This document shows positions 40,331-47,943 of a DNA stretch of 64,000 bases, in pieces. This DNA comes from Streptomyces sp. Edi4 (lineage in GTDB: Bacteria > Actinomycetota > Actinomycetes > Streptomycetales > Streptomycetaceae). A program made the position numbers and the translations under genes. Below the pieces are notes generated by a model. That model was not told where the DNA came from and ran no database searches. It worked only from the letters and a program-made list of their open reading frames with translations. The DNA lies in contig NZ_JBEJGY010000004.1 of the NCBI RefSeq assembly GCF_040253615.1, forward strand, positions 3,162,001-3,226,000. Direction: 5' to 3'. Every line of letters starts with the position of its first letter. The stretch's first letter is position 1.

Positions 40331-41536
40331 CTACGCGTCCAGGGCCGCCCGGGTCGCGTTGGACGGGCCCCGCAGCGGGCGGAGTTCGCGGGAGACGGAC
40401 TCCGCGTCCCGCAGCACCCGCACCGCGTTCGACCACGTCAGCTTCGCCAGGTCCGCGGAGGACCAGCCACGGGACAGCAGCTCGGCCACCAGGTTCGGGT
40501 AGCCCGAGACGTCGTCAAGGCCGGACGGCGTGAACGCCGTGCCGTCGAAGTCGCCGCCGAGCCCGATGTGGTCCACCCCTGCGACCTCCCGCATGTGGTC
40601 CAGGTGGTCCGCCACCGTCGCCGCCGTCGCGACCGGCCGCGGGTTCGCTGCCTCGAAGGCCTCATGGAGCTCCATGGCCTTCGGCGAGGTGTCGAGGTGG
40701 TGCAGCCCGTGCGCGCGCAGGTTCTCGTCCGCCGCCCGCGTCCACGCCACCGCCTCCGGCAGGATGAACTTCGGGACGAAGGTGGCCATGGCCACGCCCC
40801 CGTTGCCGGGCAACAGGGCGAGCACGTCGTCCGGGATGTTGCGCGGGTGGTCGCAGATCGCCCGCGCGGAGGAGTGCGAGAAGATCACCGGCGCCACCGA
40901 CGTGGACAGCGCGTCCCGCATCGTGGTCGCCGCGACGTGCGAGAGGTCGACCAGCATGCCGATGCGGTTCATCTCGCGGACGACCTCGTGGCCGAAGGGC
41001 GAGAGCCCGCCCACGTTCGGCTCGTCCGTCGCCGAGTCCGCCCACGCCAGGTTGTCGTTGTGGGTCAGCGTCATGTAGCGCACGCCGAGGGCGTACAACG
41101 CTCGGAGCGTGGCGAGGGATTCGTTGATCGAGTGGCCGCCCTCGGCGCCCTTCAGAGAGGCGATGCGGCCCTCGGCGCGCGCCGCCTCCATGTCGTCGGC
41201 GGTGAGCGCGGGCACCAGGTCCAGGGGGTGGCGCGCCAGCATCTGGTCGACGCAGTCGATCTGCTCCAGGGTCGCGCTGACCGCCTCGTCACCCGCCAGG
41301 TCGGTCCGCACGTACACGGACCAGAACTGCGCGCCGACCCCGCCGGCCCGCAGCCGGGGGATGTCGGTGTGGGTGCGGCCGCGCAGATCGCTCGCGAGGT
41401 CGCAACGGTCCAGGTCGTAGCGGACCTTCTCGCGCAGCGCCCACGGCAGGTCGTTGTGGCCGTCGGCCACGGGGTGGCGGGCGAGCAGGGCGCGGGCTTC
41501 GTCGAGATGGGGCAGGCCCGTGCTCATGGCGCTCAC
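40331..41536 (-). CDS. M19 family membrane-type dipeptidase
   Basis: The 401-residue enzyme fits the renal dipeptidase family, a TIM-barrel binuclear zinc peptidase that splits dipeptides and, in some members, dehydropeptides. The metal ligands are all present: H27 and D29 in DGHND, Glu in GAEGGHSINES, His in LVDLSHVAATTM, His in FSHSSARAICDHPRN, and the GLGGDFDG Asp. There is no signal peptide, so it is cytoplasmic. It has close relatives in Streptomyces, including a crystal structure from S. coelicolor. The GTG start at 41534-41536 overlaps the purE stop by four bases, so it is translationally coupled to a purine gene. Its direct substrate is unknown. Confidence 0.95.
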   Translation of the reverse strand: MSAMSTGLPHLDEARALLARHPVADGHNDLPWALREKVRYDLDRCDLASDLRGRTHTDIPRLRAGGVGAQFWSVYVRTDLAGDEAVSATLEQIDCVDQMLARHPLDLVPALTADDMEAARAEGRIASLKGAEGGHSINESLATLRALYALGVRYMTLTHNDNLAWADSATDEPNVGGLSPFGHEVVREMNRIGMLVDLSHVAATTMRDALSTSVAPVIFSHSSARAICDHPRNIPDDVLALLPGNGGVAMATFVPKFILPEAVAWTRAADENLRAHGLHHLDTSPKAMELHEAFEAANPRPVATAATVADHLDHMREVAGVDHIGLGGDFDGTAFTPSGLDDVSGYPNLVAELLSRGWSSADLAKLTWSNAVRVLRDAESVSRELRPLRGPSNATRAALDA

Positions 41537-42072
41537 TTTCCGAATCCGAAGGCGCCCGAACCCTCGACCTTGGTGCGCAGCCGCTTGCCCTTCTCGGTCG
41601 CCTGGTCGTTGAGCTCCTGCTGGAACTCCCGCATGCGGACGAGGAGTTCGGGGTCGTGCGCGGCCAGGATGCGGGCCGCGAGCAGGCCCGCGTTGCGCGC
41701 GCCGCCCACCGAGACGGTGGCCACCGGCACACCCGCCGGCATCTGCACGATGGAGAGCAGCGAGTCCATGCCGTCCAGGTACTTCAGCGGCACGGGGACG
41801 CCGATGACCGGGAGCGGGGTCACCGAGGCCAGCATGCCCGGGAGGTGGGCCGCGCCGCCCGCGCCCGCGATGATCGCCTTGAGGCCGCGGCCGGCGGCGT
41901 TCTCGCCGTACGCGATCATCTCGCGCGGCATGCGGTGGGCCGAGACCACGTCGACCTCGTACCGGATCTCGAACTCCTCCAGGGCCTTGGCCGCGGCCTC
42001 CATGACCGGCCAGTCGGAGTCCGAGCCCATGACGATGCCGACGACGGGACCGCTGACAGAAGCGCTGCTCAT
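41533..42072 (-). CDS. purE: 5-(carboxyamino)imidazole ribonucleotide mutase
   Basis: PurE (class I) rearranges N5-CAIR to CAIR in purine synthesis, directly after PurK. The 179-residue protein has the family signatures GIVMGSDSDWPVMEAA, the catalytic His in VVSAHRMPREM, IIAGAGGAAHLPGM, and GVPVPLKYLDGMDSLLSIVQMPAGVPVATV. It is a few residues longer than the usual 160, with a C-terminal helix. The ATG at 42070-42072 overlaps the purK stop by four bases (ATGA), and its own stop overlaps the dipeptidase start. The three genes are probably one translational unit. Confidence 0.96.
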   Translation of the reverse strand: MSSASVSGPVVGIVMGSDSDWPVMEAAAKALEEFEIRYEVDVVSAHRMPREMIAYGENAAGRGLKAIIAGAGGAAHLPGMLASVTPLPVIGVPVPLKYLDGMDSLLSIVQMPAGVPVATVSVGGARNAGLLAARILAAHDPELLVRMREFQQELNDQATEKGKRLRTKVEGSGAFGFGK

Positions 42073-43208
42073 TCGGTGATCGTTCCCTTGAGGTAGTCGG
42101 CCGCGTGGCGGGCCCGCTCGCGGACGTCGGCGAGGTCGTCGCCGTAGGTGTTGACGTGGCCCACCTTGCGGCCGGGCTTCACTTCCTTGCCGTACATGTG
42201 GATCTTGAGCTGCGGGTCGCGGGCCATGCAGTGCAGGTACGCGTAGTACATGTCCGGGTAGTCGCCGCCCAGCACGTTGCACATCACGGTCCACTTCGAC
42301 CGAGGGCGCGGGTCGCCCAGGGGCAGGTCGAGGACGGCGCGGACGTGGTTGGCGAACTGCGAGGTGATCGCGCCGTCCTGGGTCCAGTGGCCGGAGTTGT
42401 GCGGGCGCATCGCCAGCTCGTTGACGAGGATGCGCCCGTCGCGCGTCTCGAACAGCTCGACCGCGAGGTGGCCGACGACGCCGAGCTCGGAGGCGATGCG
42501 CAGGGCGAGCTGCTGGGCCTCGCCCGCCAGGTCGTCGTCGAGGTCGGGCGCCGGCGCGATCACCGTGTCGCACACCCCGTCGACCTGGACCGACTCCACG
42601 ACGGGGTAGGCCACCGCTTGGCCGTGCGGCGAGCGCACGACGTTGGCCGCCAGCTCCCGTACGAAGTCCACCTTCTCCTCGGCCAGCACGTCCACGCCCG
42701 CCTTGAAGGCGTCCGCCGCGTCGGCCTCGGAGCGTACGAACCACACGCCCTTGCCGTCGTAGCCGCCCACCACCGTCTTGAGGATGACGGGGAAGCCGTC
42801 GCCCTCATCGGCGAACCGCGTCACATCGGCCGGATCGGCCACAACGCGGTGCCGGGGGCAGGGGGCGCCGATGGCGCTCAGCCTGGCGCGCATCACCCCC
42901 TTGTCGTGGGCGTGCACCAACGCGTCGGGCCCCGGCCGGACGACGACGCCGTCCGCTTCCAGGGCCCGCAGGTGCTCGGTGGGTACGTGCTCGTGATCGA
43001 AGGTGATCACGTCGCAGCCGCGCGCGAAGTCACGCAGCGTGTCCAGGTCGCGATAGTCGCCGACGACGACCTCGCTCACCACCTGGGCCGCCGAGTCCTG
43101 GGGGGTGTCACTGAGGAGCTTGAATCTGATGCCGAGGGGGATGCCCGCCTCGTGGGTCATGCGGGCGAGCTGACCGCCGCCGACCATGCCGACTACCGGG
43201 AACGTCAC
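42069..43208 (-). CDS. purK: 5-(carboxyamino)imidazole ribonucleotide synthase
   Basis: PurK converts AIR to N5-CAIR with ATP and bicarbonate. This 379-residue ATP-grasp enzyme shows the N-terminal VVGMVGGGQLARMTHEAG, the ATP-binding FPVILKTVVGGYDGKGVW, the ATP-grasp Glu/Asn site ELAMRPHNSGHWT and the C-terminal GDDLADVRERA. The GTG at 43206-43208 suits the conserved start TFPVVGMVGGG; TACCCT lies six bases before it and could be a leaderless -10. The frame extends upstream without conservation. Its neighbours are purE and the M19 dipeptidase, translationally coupled. Confidence 0.95.
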   Translation of the reverse strand: MTFPVVGMVGGGQLARMTHEAGIPLGIRFKLLSDTPQDSAAQVVSEVVVGDYRDLDTLRDFARGCDVITFDHEHVPTEHLRALEADGVVVRPGPDALVHAHDKGVMRARLSAIGAPCPRHRVVADPADVTRFADEGDGFPVILKTVVGGYDGKGVWFVRSEADAADAFKAGVDVLAEEKVDFVRELAANVVRSPHGQAVAYPVVESVQVDGVCDTVIAPAPDLDDDLAGEAQQLALRIASELGVVGHLAVELFETRDGRILVNELAMRPHNSGHWTQDGAITSQFANHVRAVLDLPLGDPRPRSKWTVMCNVLGGDYPDMYYAYLHCMARDPQLKIHMYGKEVKPGRKVGHVNTYGDDLADVRERARHAADYLKGTITE

Positions 43209-43393
43209 ACCCCCAGGGTATCGGGCGCCGCCGGGGCGCCCGTAGGGGCCGGGTCGCGCCGGGCTTGTGGGGCTCGCGCGGGGCACGACGGCGAGGGGGT
43301 GGTTAGCATGGGCGGGTTGACCGACACGACAAGCAGCCCATTCACACGGCTGAAGTGACAAGCACATCTACTCGGACGGGGCCGGCGATCACC

Positions 43394-43900
43394 ATGAGTG
43401 CACAGGGCGCGTCGCCTTCGCGACTGCGGCTGCTCGTACGCGAGGTCGCCAAATTCGGCGCCGTCGGCGGGCTCGGGGTGCTGGTCAACATGGGCGCCTT
43501 CAACCTGCTGCGGCACTCCACCGACCTCCAGGTGGTGCGCGCCAGCCTGCTGGCCACCGGGATCGCGATCGCCTTCAACTACGTGGGGTTTCGCTACTTC
43601 GCCTACCGTGACCGCGAGAAGAGCGGCCGGGCCCGCGAGCTGACCCTGTTCCTGCTGTTCAGCGTGGTCGGCGCGGTGATCGAGAACGGCATCCTCTACG
43701 TGGCCACGTACGGGTTCGAGTGGAACAGTCCGTGGCAGAACAACTTCTTCAAGTTCCTCGGCATCGGCCTCGGCACGCTGTTCCGGTTCTGGTCCTACCG
43801 CACCTGGGTGTTCCGCGCGCTGCCGGCCAGGGAGGCGGTCCAGACGGCGGAATCGTTTCTCGACTCCACCCGGCCCGCCGCCGTCCCCGCCAAGCGCTGA
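43394..43900 (+). CDS. GtrA family membrane protein
   Basis: The 168-residue protein fits the GtrA/DPMS3 family of four-helix membrane proteins that help flip or dock lipid-linked sugars for cell-surface glycosylation. REVAKFGAVGGLGVLVNMGAFN and GIAIAFNYVGFRYFAYR are typical of the first half, and FKFLGIGLGTLFRFWSYRTWVFR of the end. The ATG at 43394 is chosen because the family begins near SPSRLRLLVREV; the frame opens at GTG 43355. It diverges from purK across 185 bases. Partners could be the glycosyltransferases in the window. Confidence 0.88.
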   Translation: MSAQGASPSRLRLLVREVAKFGAVGGLGVLVNMGAFNLLRHSTDLQVVRASLLATGIAIAFNYVGFRYFAYRDREKSGRARELTLFLLFSVVGAVIENGILYVATYGFEWNSPWQNNFFKFLGIGLGTLFRFWSYRTWVFRALPAREAVQTAESFLDSTRPAAVPAKR

Positions 43901-43947
43901 CCGCCCGCCCGGGCGCTGAGCCGGCCCGCCGCCCCCTTCGGGGCGGA

Positions 43948-45219
43948 TCAGCGGATCGTGGTCGTGCTCTGGGGTTCCCTGCGCCCCCGTGCCTCCCGGC
44001 TCAGGAACAGCGCGAACACCGCCGGCTGCTGTTGGAGCATTTCGAGCCGGCCGCCGTCGGCCTCGGCGAGGTCGCGGGCGACCGCGAGGCCGATGCCCGT
44101 GGAGTTGCGGCCGCTGATGGTCCGCTCGAAGATCCGCGCGCCCAGGTCGGGCGGCACCCCGGGCCCCTCGTCGGTGACCTCGACCACGGCCTGGTTGCCG
44201 GTGACGCGGGTCCGCACCGCGACCGTGCCACCGCCGTGCATCAGGGAGTTCTCGATCAGCGCCGCGAGCACCTGGGCGACCGCGCCCGGCGTGCCGACCG
44301 CGCGCAGTCCGGTCTTGCCCGAGCGCACGATGGCGCGGCCCGCGCTGCGGTAGGCGGGCCGCCACTCCTCCAGCTGCTGCTTGACCACCTCGTCGAGCGA
44401 GAAGACCACGGCGGAACCGGTGCGCGGATCACGGCTGTTGGTGAGCAGCCGCTCCACCACGTCGGTCAGCCGCTCGACCTGGGTGAGGGCGATCGTGGCC
44501 TCTTCCTTGACCGTGTCGATGTCGTCGGTGAGGGCGATCTCCTCCAGGCGCATGGAGAGCGCGGTCAGCGGCGTACGCAGCTGGTGCGAGGCGTCCGCGG
44601 CGAGCCGGCGCTCGGCGGTGAGCATCCGGCCGATCCGGTCGGCCGAGGAGTCGAGCACATCGGCGACCCGGTCGAGCTCGGGCACTCCGTACCGCTTGTG
44701 GCGCGGGCGCGGGTCGCCGGAGCCGAGCCGTTCGGCGGTCTCGGCGAGGTCGGTCAGCGGGGAGGCCAGCTTGTTGGCCTGGCGCACGGCGAGCAGTACG
44801 GCGGACACGATGGCGAGCAGGGCCACCGCGCCGATGATCAGCAGGGTGCGGCCCACTTCCCTGGTCACCGTGGAGCGGTCCTCCTCGACCAGGACGGACT
44901 CTCCGCGCTCCCCGGTCTCGGCGCCCTTGATGACGGTGCCCTCGGGCTTCTCGCCGAGCTCGATCACCGGGCGGCCGGGGATCTCCACGCGGGCGTAGCG
45001 CTTGGGGTCGATCTGGTCGCTCAGGACCTGGGGGTTGATCGTCTCTTTCGCCAGGGTGCGGCTGTCGATGACGGAGACCAGCCGCAGCGCCTCGGAGTTG
45101 ACGCTCTCCTGGGCGCTGCTGCTGATGGTCCGGGTCTCGACGATGACGAGCGAGACGCCGAAGACCGCGATCACCACGAGAACGACCGCGAGTGTGGAGT
45201 TGATCAGTCGACGGCGCAT
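43948..45219 (-). CDS. Sensor histidine kinase with HAMP domain
   Basis: The 423-residue kinase has two membrane helices (about 8-28 and 127-148) around a 100-residue outer sensor, a HAMP segment, the phosphoacceptor H212 in ASHQLRTPLTAL, and the ATPase motifs N (ENSLMHGGG), D/G1 (DEGPGVPP), F (IFERTISGRN) and G2 (GIGLAV). It phosphorylates the OmpR-type regulator encoded just upstream. The extracytoplasmic loop contains no cysteine and shows no known sensor fold. The ATG at 45217-45219 lies 14 bases past the regulator stop, so the two are co-transcribed. The signal is unknown. Confidence 0.93.
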   Translation of the reverse strand: MRRRLINSTLAVVLVVIAVFGVSLVIVETRTISSSAQESVNSEALRLVSVIDSRTLAKETINPQVLSDQIDPKRYARVEIPGRPVIELGEKPEGTVIKGAETGERGESVLVEEDRSTVTREVGRTLLIIGAVALLAIVSAVLLAVRQANKLASPLTDLAETAERLGSGDPRPRHKRYGVPELDRVADVLDSSADRIGRMLTAERRLAADASHQLRTPLTALSMRLEEIALTDDIDTVKEEATIALTQVERLTDVVERLLTNSRDPRTGSAVVFSLDEVVKQQLEEWRPAYRSAGRAIVRSGKTGLRAVGTPGAVAQVLAALIENSLMHGGGTVAVRTRVTGNQAVVEVTDEGPGVPPDLGARIFERTISGRNSTGIGLAVARDLAEADGGRLEMLQQQPAVFALFLSREARGRREPQSTTTIR

Positions 45220-45232
45220 GTGCCCCGGTGCT

Positions 45233-45910
45233 CTAGCTCTTCTCGAAGCGGAAGCCGACTCCGCGGACGGTGGCGATGTAGCGCGGGTTGGCCGCGTCGT
45301 CGCCGAGCTTCTTGCGCAGCCACGAGATGTGCATGTCGAGCGTCTTGGTCGAGGACCACCACGTGGTGTCCCAGACCTCGCGCATCAGCTGGTCACGGGT
45401 GACGACCCGGCCCGCGTCCCGCACCAGGACCCTGAGCAGGTCGAACTCCTTGGCGGTGAGCTGAAGCTCCTCGTCGCCCATCCAGGCCCGGTGCGACTCG
45501 ACGTCGATGCGCACGCCGTGGGTGGCGGGCTGGGGCGCAGGCTCGGTGGCGCCGCGCCGCAGCAGCGCCCGGACCCGGGCGAGCAGTTCGGCCAGGCGGA
45601 AGGGCTTGGTCACGTAGTCGTCGGCGCCCGCGTCGAGGCCGACGACGGTGTCCACCTCGTCGGCGCGGGCGGTGAGCACGAGGATCGGGACGGTGTGTCC
45701 CTCGGAGCGCAGCCTCCGAGCGACTTCGAGGCCGTCCATGCCGGGAAGCCCCAGGTCGAGCACGACCAGGTCGGCGCCCCCCTGTAGTCCGGCGTCGAGG
45801 GCGGTCGGGCCGTCCTCGCGGACCTCGACCTCGTAACCCTCCCTGCGCAGGGCGCGGGCCAGTGGCTCCGAGATGGACGCGTCGTCCTCGGCGAGCAGTA
45901 CACGGGTCAT
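45233..45910 (-). CDS. OmpR/PhoB-type response regulator
   Basis: The 225-residue regulator has a receiver domain with D52 as phosphate acceptor (VVLDLGLPGMDG), acidic D9/D10 (AEDDAS) and the conserved Lys in YVTKPF, and a winged-helix DNA-binding domain (LQLTAKEFDLLRVLVRDAG to YIATVRGVGFRFE). It should control genes in response to the kinase next to it. The ATG at 45908-45910 has no ribosome site. A -10 TACCAT lies seven bases before it, so a leaderless message is likely. Whether the POT transporter next door is a target is not known. Confidence 0.93.
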   Translation of the reverse strand: MTRVLLAEDDASISEPLARALRREGYEVEVREDGPTALDAGLQGGADLVVLDLGLPGMDGLEVARRLRSEGHTVPILVLTARADEVDTVVGLDAGADDYVTKPFRLAELLARVRALLRRGATEPAPQPATHGVRIDVESHRAWMGDEELQLTAKEFDLLRVLVRDAGRVVTRDQLMREVWDTTWWSSTKTLDMHISWLRKKLGDDAANPRYIATVRGVGFRFEKS

Positions 45911-45917
45911 GGGGGTG

Positions 45918-45923
45918 ATGGTA
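45918..45923 (-). promoter_or_regulatory. Leaderless-type -10 for the response regulator
   Basis: On the minus strand TACCAT is followed by seven bases and the ATG at 45910. A CTGACG (45943-45948) 19 bases further upstream could be the -35. Confidence 0.5.
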
Positions 45924-46050
45924 GTCCGCAGCGGCGACAATGCGTCAGGTGATCCACCCGCCCTGCGGGTCTACGGAGCGATCTTGTTCAACACCTTCGA
46001 ATCAGGGCGAGCGGTTCCAGGGATACCTGTGATCCATGTCTCAAGTCCTT

Positions 46051-46144
46051 CCATATGCGCCACTGTGGTGACGTATGGTGTCCCGACGCCTATAGCACTA
46101 CTCATGGACCTTTGGCCCGTTGGCGCGCCAAGGGTCCGTTTTTT
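46051..46144 (+). ncRNA. Structured leader with intrinsic terminator before the POT gene
   Basis: A first hairpin (46051-46078, arms CCATATG and CGTATGG) is followed by an 11-base stem (GGACCTTTGGC at 46106-46116 with GCCAAGGGTCC at 46127-46137, one G-U pair) and then TTTTTT (46139-46144). No plus-strand gene lies upstream, so this terminator can only end an RNA that begins in the gap. It is either an attenuator in the transporter leader or the 3' end of a small RNA. The promoter is not identified. Confidence 0.55.
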
Positions 46145-46377
46145 GCACAGGACCGGCCTGGCCAGTCCTGAGATCAGTGAATGACCTACGGGCCGGGCCC
46201 CAGCGCGACCAGCGCACGGGGCGTGGATCCCGGTGTGGTCTGTCCTTCCCGGTCTCCCCCACGGAGCCGGGCCCCAAAGGCGTTGGGTGGACAGTCGCCA
46301 TGCCGGTGCCGGCCTTCCCCCACCGGGCGCGGTTCAACGCTCACGAAGCGCGCGTCCCGAGCAAGCAAGGATCGACC

Positions 46378-47877
46378 ATGGCGTCCAGCCTGACGAAGGA
46401 CTCGGCCAGTATCACTGGCACCGAGAAGACCTTCCTCGGCCACCCCCGCGGCCTGGCCAACCTCTTCATGACGGAGATGTGGGAGCGCTACAGCTTCTAC
46501 GGCATGCGGGCCCTGCTCGTGCTCTACCTGGTCGCCCCGGCGTCCCAGGGCGGGCTCGGGTTCAACATGGCCACGGCCACCGCGATCTACTCGGTCTACA
46601 ACGCGATGGTGTACCTGCTCGCCCTGCCGGGCGGCTGGCTCGCCGACCGCGCCTGGGGCGCCCGCAAGACCGTGGCCGTCGGCGGCACGATCATCATGAT
46701 CGGCCACTTCCTCCTGGCCGTGCCGGTCGAGATCTCCTTCTTCATAGGTCTCGCGGCCATCGCGCTCGGTTCGGGTCTGCTGAAGGCCAACATCTCCACG
46801 ATGGTCGGCCACCTCTACCCGGACAAGAACGACCCGCGCCGCGACGGTGGCTTCACGGTCTTCTACATGGGCATCAACCTCGGTGCCTTCGCCGCCCCGC
46901 TGACCATCGGCACCGTCGGCCAGAAGGTCAACTGGCACTTGGGGTTCGCCCTCGCCGGTGTGGGCATGGCCCTGGGTCTGCTGTTCTTCTTCCTCGGTAC
47001 CCGCCACATGTCGGCGGACAGCGACGTCGTCCCGACGCCGATGTCCGAGTCCGAGCGCGCCTCGGTCATCAAGAAGATCCTGCTGTGGCTGGCCGTCGCG
47101 GTCGTCGCCTACGGCGCCCTCGCGGTCTCGGGCCACTTCACGGTGGACTGGGCGATCTGGCCACTGACCATCGCGGGCCTCGTCATCCCCGCCTGGTACC
47201 TGGTGCGCATCAAGCGGGACAAGGACCTCGACCAGGTCTCGCAGTCGCGGATGTCGGCGTACGTCTGGTTCTTCGTCGCCGCGGCCGTCTTCTGGGGCAT
47301 CTACGACCAGACCGGCTCGACGCTGAGCGTGTTCGCGCAGAACAACACCGCGAACAGCCTGTTCGGCCTGGACTTCCCCTCCAGCTGGTTCCAGTCCCTG
47401 AACCCGCTGTACGTGATGGCTCTGGCCCCGGTCTTCGCCTGGCTCTGGGTCTACCTGAACAAGCGCCGCCAGGAGCCGAGCACGCTGTCGAAGTTCGCCT
47501 TCGGCCTCACGCTCATCGGCCTGTCGTTCTTCGTGATGATGCTGGCCCAGGCCGCCTCCTCCGGCGGCGTCAAGGTCACCCCGCTGTGGCTGTGCATGGT
47601 CTACCTGATCCAGACCGTCGGTGAGCTGACGCTCTCCCCGGTCGGCCTCTCCCTGACCACCAAGCTGGCGCCGGAGAAGTACGCCTCCCAGATGATGGGT
47701 GTCTGGTTCCTGGCCGTCACGGCCGGCGACTCGGTCATCGCGCTGCTCCAGCTGGTCGGCGCGCCGACCGACTCCTCGTACTGGTTCGCCAGCCAGGGCG
47801 GCCTCGCCGTCCTCGCCGGTGTCGCGATCTTCATGTACCGCAAGAAGGTCCAGCCGCTCATGGGCGGCGTGCACTAG
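46378..47877 (+). CDS. Proton-dependent oligopeptide transporter (POT/PTR family)
   Basis: The 499-residue protein imports di- and tripeptides with protons. It has about 14 membrane helices and the POT motif ExxER on helix 1, present as TEMWERYSFYGMRALL, with FYMGINLGAFAAPLTIG further on. Length is normal for bacterial POT proteins. The ATG at 46378 has AAGGA seven bases upstream; the frame continues upstream without conservation. It sits behind a leader with a terminator and is convergent with the surface-protein operon. Peptide uptake also fits the M19 dipeptidase nearby, as inference only. Confidence 0.95.
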   Translation: MASSLTKDSASITGTEKTFLGHPRGLANLFMTEMWERYSFYGMRALLVLYLVAPASQGGLGFNMATATAIYSVYNAMVYLLALPGGWLADRAWGARKTVAVGGTIIMIGHFLLAVPVEISFFIGLAAIALGSGLLKANISTMVGHLYPDKNDPRRDGGFTVFYMGINLGAFAAPLTIGTVGQKVNWHLGFALAGVGMALGLLFFFLGTRHMSADSDVVPTPMSESERASVIKKILLWLAVAVVAYGALAVSGHFTVDWAIWPLTIAGLVIPAWYLVRIKRDKDLDQVSQSRMSAYVWFFVAAAVFWGIYDQTGSTLSVFAQNNTANSLFGLDFPSSWFQSLNPLYVMALAPVFAWLWVYLNKRRQEPSTLSKFAFGLTLIGLSFFVMMLAQAASSGGVKVTPLWLCMVYLIQTVGELTLSPVGLSLTTKLAPEKYASQMMGVWFLAVTAGDSVIALLQLVGAPTDSSYWFASQGGLAVLAGVAIFMYRKKVQPLMGGVH

Positions 47878-47890
47878 CACCGCCCCACCA

Positions 47891-47934
47891 CGGCGAAGGG
47901 CCGCCGCACCCCTGGGTGCGGCGGCCCTTCGCCG
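47891..47934. terminator. Perfect 20-bp stem terminator between convergent genes
   Basis: Bases 47891-47910 pair exactly with 47915-47934 around a four-base loop (CCTG). It lies between the POT transporter and the convergent surface-protein operon and can end both. Confidence 0.9.
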
Positions 47935-47943
47935 TTCCCGGCC

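Larger units (their letters stand above)
45911..46377. other. Long gap between the regulator and the POT gene
   Basis: The 467 bases contain no gene. The left end holds the response regulator promoter. The middle holds the leader hairpins at 46051-46144 listed separately. From about 46200 to 46377 only the ribosome site AAGGA (46367-46371) of the transporter is clear. The gap is more A/T-rich around 46000-46150 than its surroundings. Confidence 0.5.

Noticed and set aside
43929..43946. Short hairpin between the GtrA gene and the kinase gene
   Set aside because: A 7-base stem beside a stop codon is too weak to call a terminator.
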